A stretch of 41,497 nt of DNA. It comes from Aliidiomarina sp047920995. GTDB taxonomy: Bacteria; Pseudomonadota; Gammaproteobacteria; Enterobacterales; Alteromonadaceae. The stretch lies in contig NZ_JBLRWZ010000024.1 in NCBI RefSeq assembly GCF_047920995.1, forward strand, positions 1 through 41,497. Reading direction: 5' to 3'. Made by a program: the position numbers and the translations under genes. How positions within the stretch are numbered: the stretch's first letter is position 1; the number at the start of each line of letters is the position of its first letter. Of the stretch, positions 25,042 through 32,216 are shown in pieces. Under the pieces are notes generated by a model. The model did no database searches, was not told where the DNA came from, and saw only the letters and a program-made list of their open reading frames with translations.

Positions 25042-27471
25042 TTACGGTTTAAGCCATTTCCGTTGCCACTCATATTCGGGCGCGGGCCGATCAAAGTAAT
25101 ATCCTTGCATGTTCACATGTTCGCGCTGGCAATATTCGTTTTGCTCGCGCGTTTCAATACCTTCCGCAATAATACGTAAATCAAGATTGCGAGCAATTGC
25201 AGTAATCATTTTTACCATTGCAACATCGCGATGATTTTTTGGTAACCCGCGGGTAAAGCTTTGGTCAATTTTTAGCTCATGAATGGGTAGCCGTTGCAGA
25301 TACGCCAGCGATGAATAGCCAGTACCAAAATCATCGAGCGCAAACTGTATATCCAACTCACTAATGGATACCATTTGGTTAATTACTTCTTGCATATCAT
25401 CGATAAATAAACGCTCTGTAACTTCAAGTACCAATCCCCGTAAATCAGCATTTGCAGCGTTAAAAATATTGAGTAATTCTGTTTTCAACTGCTTGGAGCG
25501 AAAGAAACGTGGGCTGATGTTCACTGAAAGAACCCACTGCAAATCACGTTGTTGCCATTTTGCTAAACACGCTGCAGCTTGCCGTAACATCAGCCGATCG
25601 AGCGCAATAATAAGATCGGAGCGCTCGGCAATAGCTACAAATTGATCGGGTGGCACCATGCCCTCGGTTGGGTGTTGCCAGCGCGCTAATGCCTCGGCAC
25701 CAAGCAACTGCCCATTTGGAGCAAATTGCCCCTGCAAGTACATTTCAATCTGATCGTTTTCAACCGCGTAATATAAATCGCGCTCTAAACCAAATAAACT
25801 TTCGGCCTGCTCACCATCATCTTGGTTGTATATCGCGACCTCGCTACCACCCTTCTCTTTCACTCGATGCATGGCGGTTTCGGCTTGCCGGAACAAATCT
25901 TCCGCAGAAGCACTAGCTGTAAGATTAGCAAGGCCAAGGCTCATGGTAAGCTGCACCCGCTCGCCATAAATATCGAGCGGCTGCTCAACCAATTGCTTTA
26001 ATTCCCAAGCAAAATCATTGGCTTTTTCTAACGCATTTTTTCCGGTTTTCGGAAATTTAACAAAACATGCAAAGTTATCCGCACCAGTGTGAGCGAGATA
26101 CACATCATGGGTTAAAAAGTTCTGCAAGCGCTTGGCCATCGCGTTGATCACTGTATTACCGTAATCATAACCGCGCGCATCGTTAATGCGCTTCATGCGA
26201 TCTATATTTAACAAGATCAGCCAATAATCGCTATTCGGTAGTTTCTTTGGCAACAGCGCACTAATCTGCTCCATTAAAGACAAACGATTCGGTAAGCCAC
26301 TTAAGTGATTATAATACGCCAAGAAATGTAAGCGTTCTTGAATTTGCTTCTGCTCACTAATATCTTGTTTAATACTCAGATAATGGGTAATTTTTCCCTG
26401 TTCATTCCGTACTGGGGAAATGGTTTGTAATTCCGAATATTCACTGCCATCTTTACGCCTATTTTTTAGCTCTCCTGTCCACGGCTTGCCCGCTAATAAG
26501 GTTTGCCACATTTTGGTATAAATTGCCTTTGGTGTTTTTGCACTGCCAAAAATACTGGGGTTTTTGCCGATCAATTCTTGTTCTGTATAGCCTGTACTCT
26601 TAAGCAATGCCCGGTTTGTATATTCGATTTTCGGTTCTAATGAAGTAATCAATACCCCTTCATTACTCTGTTCTAGGGCGCTCGATAACAACTTAATTCG
26701 ATGTTCAATGCGAAATCGCTCGCGGGCCATTTTTTCAGTGCTACGGGCAAGTTGCGCCAACTCAGTTGCACCTTTCACTGGGATTTTATCGATCAGTTCA
26801 CCGCGCTCAAGTTTGCCAATGGCTGCATTGAGTTGTTCCACTGGGTAGGAAATACCGCGCTGCAAAAATAACATCAACAATAAAAATAGTAGCGAGAAAA
26901 AAGCAATGGCGATAAAAATCGTTTCACGCCGCTCGAACACTGCAGCCTGCCAATTAATTCTATGTTCATATTCAAAGAATAGCAGTTGTTGCACAGCTCG
27001 GCCGAGCTCTTGGCTTATAGCGGTAACCGGCACGTATACCGCATACGAATCATTACTATGCTCAGTATCAAAAATAATAATATTCGAGGCAAGAGCCTGT
27101 TGCAGTAATTCTTCTTTTAGTGCGGGAAGTTGAGCAAATATCGGTGTATCAATTAAGTTCCACTGATGCGCGTTACTTACGCGCAAAATAGTGCCGTTCT
27201 TACTTACATTAAACGCATTGCGAACACGGCGATTGGTGTTGATCTCAAGTAAAATTTCATCTGCCGCGGTACTTAGCTCATACCGAAGCGCCCGGTTCAT
27301 AGAGCCCTGAGCAATATTCGCGATGGCATATCCTTCACGTTCACTATGCAAATGGTTTTGCCGCACCTGTTCATTCACAATCGCCATGATTCCAGCAGCC
27401 AATGCTATACCGCCAACCAGCGCCAGATAGAGTAATAGCTGCGTGCGAATGCTTGATAAGCTCATGTTCAC
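25042..27471 (-). CDS. Membrane HAMP-PAS-GGDEF-EAL protein, probable c-di-GMP phosphodiesterase
   Basis: 809 aa. Membrane helices near 10-32 and 183-205 enclose a periplasmic sensor of about 150 residues; then HAMP (about 205-257), PAS (about 262-385), GGDEF (about 390-545) and EAL (about 560-805). The GGDEF signature is degenerate (HTGADNF near 462, NHLSGLPNR at its start), so cyclase activity is unlikely. The EAL domain keeps every key element I can check: GAEALARW near 593, SVNIS, LEVTER, DDFGTGYSS near 709, LKIDQSF, AEGIET and MQGYYF. It would therefore hydrolyse c-di-GMP to pGpG. Its ATG overlaps the stop of the upstream binding lipoprotein by 4 bp, a strong hint that the two act as sensor and effector. 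Confidence 0.9.
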   Translation of the reverse strand: MNMSLSSIRTQLLLYLALVGGIALAAGIMAIVNEQVRQNHLHSEREGYAIANIAQGSMNRALRYELSTAADEILLEINTNRRVRNAFNVSKNGTILRVSNAHQWNLIDTPIFAQLPALKEELLQQALASNIIIFDTEHSNDSYAVYVPVTAISQELGRAVQQLLFFEYEHRINWQAAVFERRETIFIAIAFFSLLFLLLMLFLQRGISYPVEQLNAAIGKLERGELIDKIPVKGATELAQLARSTEKMARERFRIEHRIKLLSSALEQSNEGVLITSLEPKIEYTNRALLKSTGYTEQELIGKNPSIFGSAKTPKAIYTKMWQTLLAGKPWTGELKNRRKDGSEYSELQTISPVRNEQGKITHYLSIKQDISEQKQIQERLHFLAYYNHLSGLPNRLSLMEQISALLPKKLPNSDYWLILLNIDRMKRINDARGYDYGNTVINAMAKRLQNFLTHDVYLAHTGADNFACFVKFPKTGKNALEKANDFAWELKQLVEQPLDIYGERVQLTMSLGLANLTASASAEDLFRQAETAMHRVKEKGGSEVAIYNQDDGEQAESLFGLERDLYYAVENDQIEMYLQGQFAPNGQLLGAEALARWQHPTEGMVPPDQFVAIAERSDLIIALDRLMLRQAAACLAKWQQRDLQWVLSVNISPRFFRSKQLKTELLNIFNAANADLRGLVLEVTERLFIDDMQEVINQMVSISELDIQFALDDFGTGYSSLAYLQRLPIHELKIDQSFTRGLPKNHRDVAMVKMITAIARNLDLRIIAEGIETREQNEYCQREHVNMQGYYFDRPAPEYEWQRKWLKP

Positions 27472-28445
27472 TCTCCCGTTAACTCATAACAAGAGGGTAG
27501 CGTTGCAGGCTGTTCAATCAACCCATTGCCATGCATGTAAGTATTTAATTTCCGGATAATAGTGGTAAGTTCAGCCCTCAGTATTTGGCGGCTTTCTTGA
27601 TAATCAAGGAAGTGCAAACCGGTAAGAGCCGCGGTTAACTCCACGCTATCTAAACCAGTATTGTTGAGCAACATTGCTTCAGTGGCTGATTCCCGATCGA
27701 ATAAACTGCGCAGCCCCGATTCCCACAGATCACCCACTAACCATTCCAACATGTGTTGTTCGCGCCGCCAAACTTCGCTGCGCACGAGCAGAACATCAAC
27801 AATTCCATAAGGGATTTCGGAGCTATCAAAACCAACCTGAGCGCCTAATGCCTCAAGTTGGCTAATGAAGGGTTGATAAGTAATCACCATATCAACAGAA
27901 CCCGACCTTAATGCATCTGCGTGTTCAGATGGCAATAACATTCTGATTTCAATATCATCACGAGTGAGCAGTAATGAATCCATGGCGCGTTGCAAGAAAT
28001 AGCCGCCCAGCGCTGTTTCTTCATAGCCGATCACTAGCGGTTTTTTCGAGAGGTTAACATTTTCAGCCATCAGCATTGCATCAGCGCCTGCTGAAAAGCT
28101 AAGTACTCTGGCTACACAAACATCAAGGTTGCTGCGGCTTTGTAAACTTAGCGCCTCATCTAATGTTAACAAAGCACCATCGAGCTGACCATTTGCCATT
28201 AACCGCGCAACTACCGTGGTAGATGGCATCATCGTTAGCTGGTAAGCACGTTCACCATAATATTCATCCACAAATGGGCACTGCGCACAGCCGGGAGCTC
28301 CAGCTAAATATAAGGGTTGATAGCCAAGCCATTGGCTACCCGCAAGATTAACAGGCTCGCGCGGTGGCGCGCACGCAAGCAAAAGGCTAGCTAGTGCTAG
28401 AGTAAAAAATACTCGGTAAATCAATTTTAGCAAAGCCACCCCCAA
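27468..28445 (-). CDS. NMT1/THI5-type substrate-binding lipoprotein (orphan, sensor-associated)
   Basis: About 320 aa. Lipoprotein signal with lipobox LLAC (Cys near residue 25); the +2 residue is Ala, so inner-membrane retention is not signalled. The body follows the SsuA/NMT1 pattern: GYQPLYLAGAPG, MANGQLDGALLTLDEAL, KKPLVIGYEETALGGYFLQR, RSGSVDMVITYQPFI. The region has no ATG start; TTG 28445, GTG 28439 and TTG 28433 are candidates, of which 28445 gives the full frame. No ABC permease or ATPase lies nearby. It is 26 bp after the SSADH paralog and overlaps the EAL gene in an ATGA, so the likely role is presenting a ligand to that protein's periplasmic domain, as NspS does for MbaA in Vibrio. 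Ligand unknown. Confidence 0.78.
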   Translation of the reverse strand: MGVALLKLIYRVFFTLALASLLLACAPPREPVNLAGSQWLGYQPLYLAGAPGCAQCPFVDEYYGERAYQLTMMPSTTVVARLMANGQLDGALLTLDEALSLQSRSNLDVCVARVLSFSAGADAMLMAENVNLSKKPLVIGYEETALGGYFLQRAMDSLLLTRDDIEIRMLLPSEHADALRSGSVDMVITYQPFISQLEALGAQVGFDSSEIPYGIVDVLLVRSEVWRREQHMLEWLVGDLWESGLRSLFDRESATEAMLLNNTGLDSVELTAALTGLHFLDYQESRQILRAELTTIIRKLNTYMHGNGLIEQPATLPSCYELTGE

Positions 28446-28471
28446 TTGATGTAACCACTAACGCGCGCAAA

Positions 28472-29932
28472 CTACGCCTGAATACAGGTGTATTTTAGCT
28501 CACAATACTCATCTAAGCCCTGATGGCCACCTTCACGGCCAATTCCGGAGGATTTTACGCCACCAAATGGCGCTGTAGCATTCGAGATAAGCCCTGTATT
28601 TACTCCTACAATGCCCGCTTCAATTCCCTCCGCAACGCGGCGAATTCGGCTTATATTCTGCGCATAAAAGTATGCCGCTAAGCCAAATTCAGTGGCATTC
28701 GCATACTCGATAGCCTCACTTTCCTCTGCAAAAGGAATTAAAGGCGCCACCGGCCCAAAGGTTTCTTCACGCGTGCAACGCATATTCTGGTTGCCATCAA
28801 TTAACACGGTTGGCGTAAACCAGGTGCCACCTAACTTATGACGCTCGCCACCAAACGCTACTTGCGCCCCATGCTGCAGGGCATCGGCAATATGTTCTTC
28901 AACCTTTTCTACTGCTGCAGCACTGATCAGCGGGCCAATTTTCACCCCTTCATCGAGGCCATTACCTACTTTTAGCTCGGCAACTTTGGCCACTAATTTT
29001 TCGCTAAACTCTTGGTACACTCCGCGCTGCACATACACGCGATTTGCGCATACACAGGTTTGTCCGGCATTGCGGAACTTACTATCGATCAAGCCCTGCA
29101 CAGCGGCATCTACATCCGCATCATCAAACACCAAAAACGGTGCATTACCGCCCAGTTCTAACGATACTTTTTTCACCGTTGGTGCGCAGGCAGCCATAAG
29201 TTCCGCACCTACTGCTGTAGAACCGGTAAAACTTAATTTGCGCACTATTTCACTATTGGTAAAGGCTTCGCCAATGTTTTTCGCACTGCCGGTAACAACA
29301 CTAAACACACCCTTTGGAACTCCGGCCTCGGCAGCTAATGCCGCCATTGCTAGCGCCGTAAGTGGCGTTTCTGATGCCGGCTTCACTACTATAGTACAAC
29401 CTACCGCTAACGCCGGTGCTACTTTGCGGGTAATCATGGCGGCTGGGAAATTCCACGGGGTTATGGCAACACATACACCAACCGGCTCACGGGTTATGGT
29501 AATACGCTGATTCTCTTGCGCGCCGGGAATAGTTTCACCATACGCGCGCTTGGCTTCTTCGGCGTACCACTCGATATAACTGGCGGCATAAGCTATTTCG
29601 CCTTTTGCTTCTGTTAATGGCTTACCTTGTTCGAGGGTCATTAACTCGCCCAAGGCATCTTGATGCTGCATTAACAGCCCATGCCAGCGCTTTAAAATGG
29701 CTGATCGCTCACCAGCTGTTTTCTTACGCCATGCAGGCAATGCTTGCTCGGCAGCGGCAATTGCTCGCTGCGTTTCTGCTTTACCGGCGTTGGGCACATG
29801 CGCTATTTCTTCACCATTGGCCGGGTTTTTCACAGCAATGGTGGCGCCGTTATCGGCCGCAACCCATTCACCATTGATAAAACAATGTTCATGCAGCAAC
29901 GTTTTTACGCTATCGCGAATGTTCATGTTCAC
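28472..29932 (-). CDS. gabD: NAD(P)-dependent succinate-semialdehyde dehydrogenase (paralog 2)
   Basis: 486 aa, collinear with and clearly a duplicate of the gene at 16756-18216: the same ITPWNFPAAMITRKVAPALA block, SLELGGNAPF, GQTCVCANR, EETFGPVAPL and NTGLISNATAPFGG. Differences cluster in the N-terminal 40 residues and the surface helices (320-370). ATG 29932 is preceded by AGGAG with a 5-nt spacer; a second ATG two codons on is less well placed. No sigma54 promoter was found upstream, so its control differs from paralog 1. It heads a tight set with the binding lipoprotein and the c-di-GMP phosphodiesterase gene. Oxidises succinic (or a related C5) semialdehyde. Confidence 0.9.
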   Translation of the reverse strand: MNMNIRDSVKTLLHEHCFINGEWVAADNGATIAVKNPANGEEIAHVPNAGKAETQRAIAAAEQALPAWRKKTAGERSAILKRWHGLLMQHQDALGELMTLEQGKPLTEAKGEIAYAASYIEWYAEEAKRAYGETIPGAQENQRITITREPVGVCVAITPWNFPAAMITRKVAPALAVGCTIVVKPASETPLTALAMAALAAEAGVPKGVFSVVTGSAKNIGEAFTNSEIVRKLSFTGSTAVGAELMAACAPTVKKVSLELGGNAPFLVFDDADVDAAVQGLIDSKFRNAGQTCVCANRVYVQRGVYQEFSEKLVAKVAELKVGNGLDEGVKIGPLISAAAVEKVEEHIADALQHGAQVAFGGERHKLGGTWFTPTVLIDGNQNMRCTREETFGPVAPLIPFAEESEAIEYANATEFGLAAYFYAQNISRIRRVAEGIEAGIVGVNTGLISNATAPFGGVKSSGIGREGGHQGLDEYCELKYTCIQA

Positions 29933-29973
29933 TCCTGGTTATTAGTTCTTGCTGTATTGATAAAATATTTAAC

Positions 29974-30004
29974 AAAAAAGCCGTGTTCTATATCAACACG
30001 GCTT
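29974..30004 (-). terminator. Rho-independent terminator of the MFS-ssb transcript
   Basis: On the minus strand AAGCCGTGTT, 7-nt loop, AACACGGCTT, running directly into TTTTTT. It sits 63 bp after the ssb stop and separates it from the SSADH paralog 2 operon. Confidence 0.93.
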
Positions 30005-30066
30005 GTTATTTATAGCTACATATTTGTAACTACTTAGCTAACTATTCGCTATCGCGACAGCCGCAT

Positions 30067-30612
30067 TCAGAACGGAATATCATCATCAAAATCATTATCT
30101 AAAGGTGCAGGCTGCGGCGCCGGTTGTGCTTGGCGCTGATTTGCCCCTGGAGCACCACTTTGGCCGGAAGTTTGCCCGGCAGTTTGCCCGGCACTTTGTT
30201 GGCCACCCCAGTTTTGGTTGCTTTGGCCACCTTGGTTTTGCGTTTGATCGTAGCTACCACCACCTTGGCCACCACGGCTATCTAGCATTTGCATTTCATT
30301 ACACACGATTTCGGTGGTGTAACGATCTTGACCCTGTTGATCTTGCCACTTACGGGTTTGCAAACGCCCTTCAATGTATACTTTAGACCCTTTTTTCAGG
30401 TACTCACCAGCAATTTCTGCGAGGCGGCGATAACACACCACGCGATGCCATTCGGTAATTTCTTTTTGCTCGCCAGATTGCTTATCTTTCCAGCTTTCAC
30501 TGGTAGCTACGCTAAAGTTAGCGATTGCTACACTGTTTTGGGTATAGCGTACTTCTGGATCTTGGCCCAGATTGCCCACTAAAATTACTTTATTTACACC
30601 ACGGCTTGCCAT
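30067..30612 (-). CDS. ssb: Single-stranded DNA-binding protein
   Basis: 181 aa (E. coli SSB 178). The N-terminal OB fold (about 1-112) starts ASRGVNKVILVGNLGQDPEV and includes WHRVVCYRRLAEIAGEYLKKGSKVYIEGRL split over two strands. A Gly/Gln-rich linker (about 115-170, QNQGGQSNQNWGGQQSAGQT) leads to the acidic tip DDDIPF that docks SSB partners. AGGAG lies before the ATG. The gene follows the MFS transporter by 19 bp, so they are probably co-transcribed. I see no LexA box directly upstream of ssb. Confidence 0.97.
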   Translation of the reverse strand: MASRGVNKVILVGNLGQDPEVRYTQNSVAIANFSVATSESWKDKQSGEQKEITEWHRVVCYRRLAEIAGEYLKKGSKVYIEGRLQTRKWQDQQGQDRYTTEIVCNEMQMLDSRGGQGGGSYDQTQNQGGQSNQNWGGQQSAGQTAGQTSGQSGAPGANQRQAQPAPQPAPLDNDFDDDIPF

Positions 30613-30631
30613 ATCTTTCTCCTGTTATCTG

Positions 30632-32002
30632 TTACTGAAAACGAGCCACAACCGCTTTGATTGCTTCGGCATCGTATTCGTCTTTCTTAATCTTTAAATA
30701 GGTTGCGCCTTCATCAGGTATAACGATGGCTTCCTCAACACCGTTCGCTTCGCCGAGCAGCTGCGTAAGTTCGCGCGCTTCTTCTGGGCTTAAAATGCGA
30801 GTAGTAATGTTAAGGCGCGTTGTAGCAGACACCTGTAGCAAACCAATGCTTAATATCAACCAACATACTAGCAGGCTGATACAAAAAAGCATAACGCCAA
30901 TCGCGCCAAAACTTTGGAATAAATACCCACCTGCAACACCGCCTACAAAGGCCCCTGAAAACTGCCAAGTAGTGAACAAACCACTGGCACTTCCCTTACT
31001 TCCCGCGGGTGCATGCTGGGTTAGTAATGCCGGGAAACTGGCCTCAAGGTAGTTAAAACCAATAAAAAATAGCCAAACTGAAACTACCAAACCCCATAAT
31101 TGCCCGGAAAATACAGCAATGGCTGACAAGGAAATAATCAGCATCAGCATTGCTAAACGCATCCCCAACACTTGCTGCTTTTTCCGCAGCAAAATGAGCA
31201 TCATGGGAATCATTACTACAAATGAAAGTAATAAAGTAGGTAGGTACAGCCAACTATGATGCTGTGCGGCTAAGCCCGCATCTACAAGTTGTAGCGGCAA
31301 GGTTACGAACCATGCGGTGAGCACTACATGCAATACAAAAATGCCGAAGTTTAAACGTTGTAACTGCGTGTTCTTCATTAACCGGCCCAGTTCTGCTGGC
31401 ACCGGCAGAACATCACGGCTAGGTACTTTTTGATGGGTAACAGGCATGCCTTTCCACATGAGCAATATGCCACCTACGGCGAGCACCGCAGTGAACCAAA
31501 ACAAACCCGACATACCAATAATATTACCGAGCACCGGCCCCATAATTAGTGCTAGCACGAATGAAAGGCCAATGCCCATGCCGATCGCGGCCATTACCTT
31601 GGGCCGCTGATCTTCCCGCGCTGAATCGGCGGCCAGTGCTAATACAGCCCCGGCAATTGCGCCAGCGCCTTGTATTACTCGGCCAATAATTACGCCTTGC
31701 ATGGTTTCAGCCATTGCTGCCACTACACTACCGAGGGCAAAAATAGCCAAACCAGTAATGATAATCGGCCGCCTACCGATACGATCTGAAAGGATACCCA
31801 TTGGAATTTGCAGTAGTGCTTGAGTAAGGCCATAAGCGCCAATGGCAACACCCACTAGCAGTGGCGTGTAATCTGGATACTGTTGACCATAAATTGCCAA
31901 TACCGGCATGATCAAAAACAGCCCCAACATGCGTAACCCAAATATTGAGGCGAGCGCGGCGGCGGCTTTTTTCTCTGTGCGGTTTAATCCGGAATGCTTC
32001 AT
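30632..32002 (-). CDS. YajR-like MFS transporter with C-terminal ferredoxin-like (YAM-type) domain
   Basis: 456 aa from ATG 32002 (MKHSGLNRTEKKA...); an in-frame TTG at 32020 adds six residues and has no ribosome site. Twelve membrane helices with the MFS motif A GILSDRIGRRPI after helix 2 and the YajR-type motif RVIQGAGAIAGAVLALAAD. After helix 12 there is a 70-residue soluble domain (LSPEEARELTQLLGEANGVEEA; TYLKIKKDEYDAEAIKAVVA), the layout of E. coli YajR and its YAM domain. It is probably a drug/proton antiporter; the substrate is unknown. The uvrA / MFS / ssb order is common in gammaproteobacteria. Confidence 0.88.
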   Translation of the reverse strand: MKHSGLNRTEKKAAAALASIFGLRMLGLFLIMPVLAIYGQQYPDYTPLLVGVAIGAYGLTQALLQIPMGILSDRIGRRPIIITGLAIFALGSVVAAMAETMQGVIIGRVIQGAGAIAGAVLALAADSAREDQRPKVMAAIGMGIGLSFVLALIMGPVLGNIIGMSGLFWFTAVLAVGGILLMWKGMPVTHQKVPSRDVLPVPAELGRLMKNTQLQRLNFGIFVLHVVLTAWFVTLPLQLVDAGLAAQHHSWLYLPTLLLSFVVMIPMMLILLRKKQQVLGMRLAMLMLIISLSAIAVFSGQLWGLVVSVWLFFIGFNYLEASFPALLTQHAPAGSKGSASGLFTTWQFSGAFVGGVAGGYLFQSFGAIGVMLFCISLLVCWLILSIGLLQVSATTRLNITTRILSPEEARELTQLLGEANGVEEAIVIPDEGATYLKIKKDEYDAEAIKAVVARFQ

Positions 32003-32055
32003 TACGCGGTGCTTATCCAATTCGAAAATAGAGTGATGATACTCTTAGCGAAATT

Positions 32056-32109
32056 ACGAGGAGCAAGTTTAACAGAAGTTAACCTCCCCCGTCAGTTACA
32101 AATCCTCGT
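32056..32109. other. Inverted repeat in the uvrA-MFS divergent region
   Basis: In the 214-bp gap 32003-32216, ACGAGGA (32056-32062) pairs with TCCTCGT (32103-32109), and inside it a small TTAAC-AGAA-GTTAA repeat is present. It could be an operator or chance. No consensus LexA site (CTGT-N8-ACAG) was found, and I could not assign a confident sigma70 promoter for either gene. Confidence 0.25.
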
Positions 32110-32216
32110 TACAATTTTCATTACGATTTAAGTGCCCATTTTGGCCAGTTTACTTCAAGAAACATGGTGATCTGTGCAATAATGGCCGATTACAATTTGC
32201 GCGAAGATAGGATGTT

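Noticed and set aside
25042..27471. Active diguanylate cyclase from the GGDEF domain
   Set aside because: The signature reads TGADNF rather than GGDEF, with other core residues changed, so only the EAL activity is supported.
32003..32216. LexA (SOS) box between uvrA and the MFS-ssb genes
   Set aside because: uvrA and ssb are SOS genes in E. coli, but I found no CTGT-N8-ACAG match here; CTGT near 32171 has no partner ACAG at the right distance.
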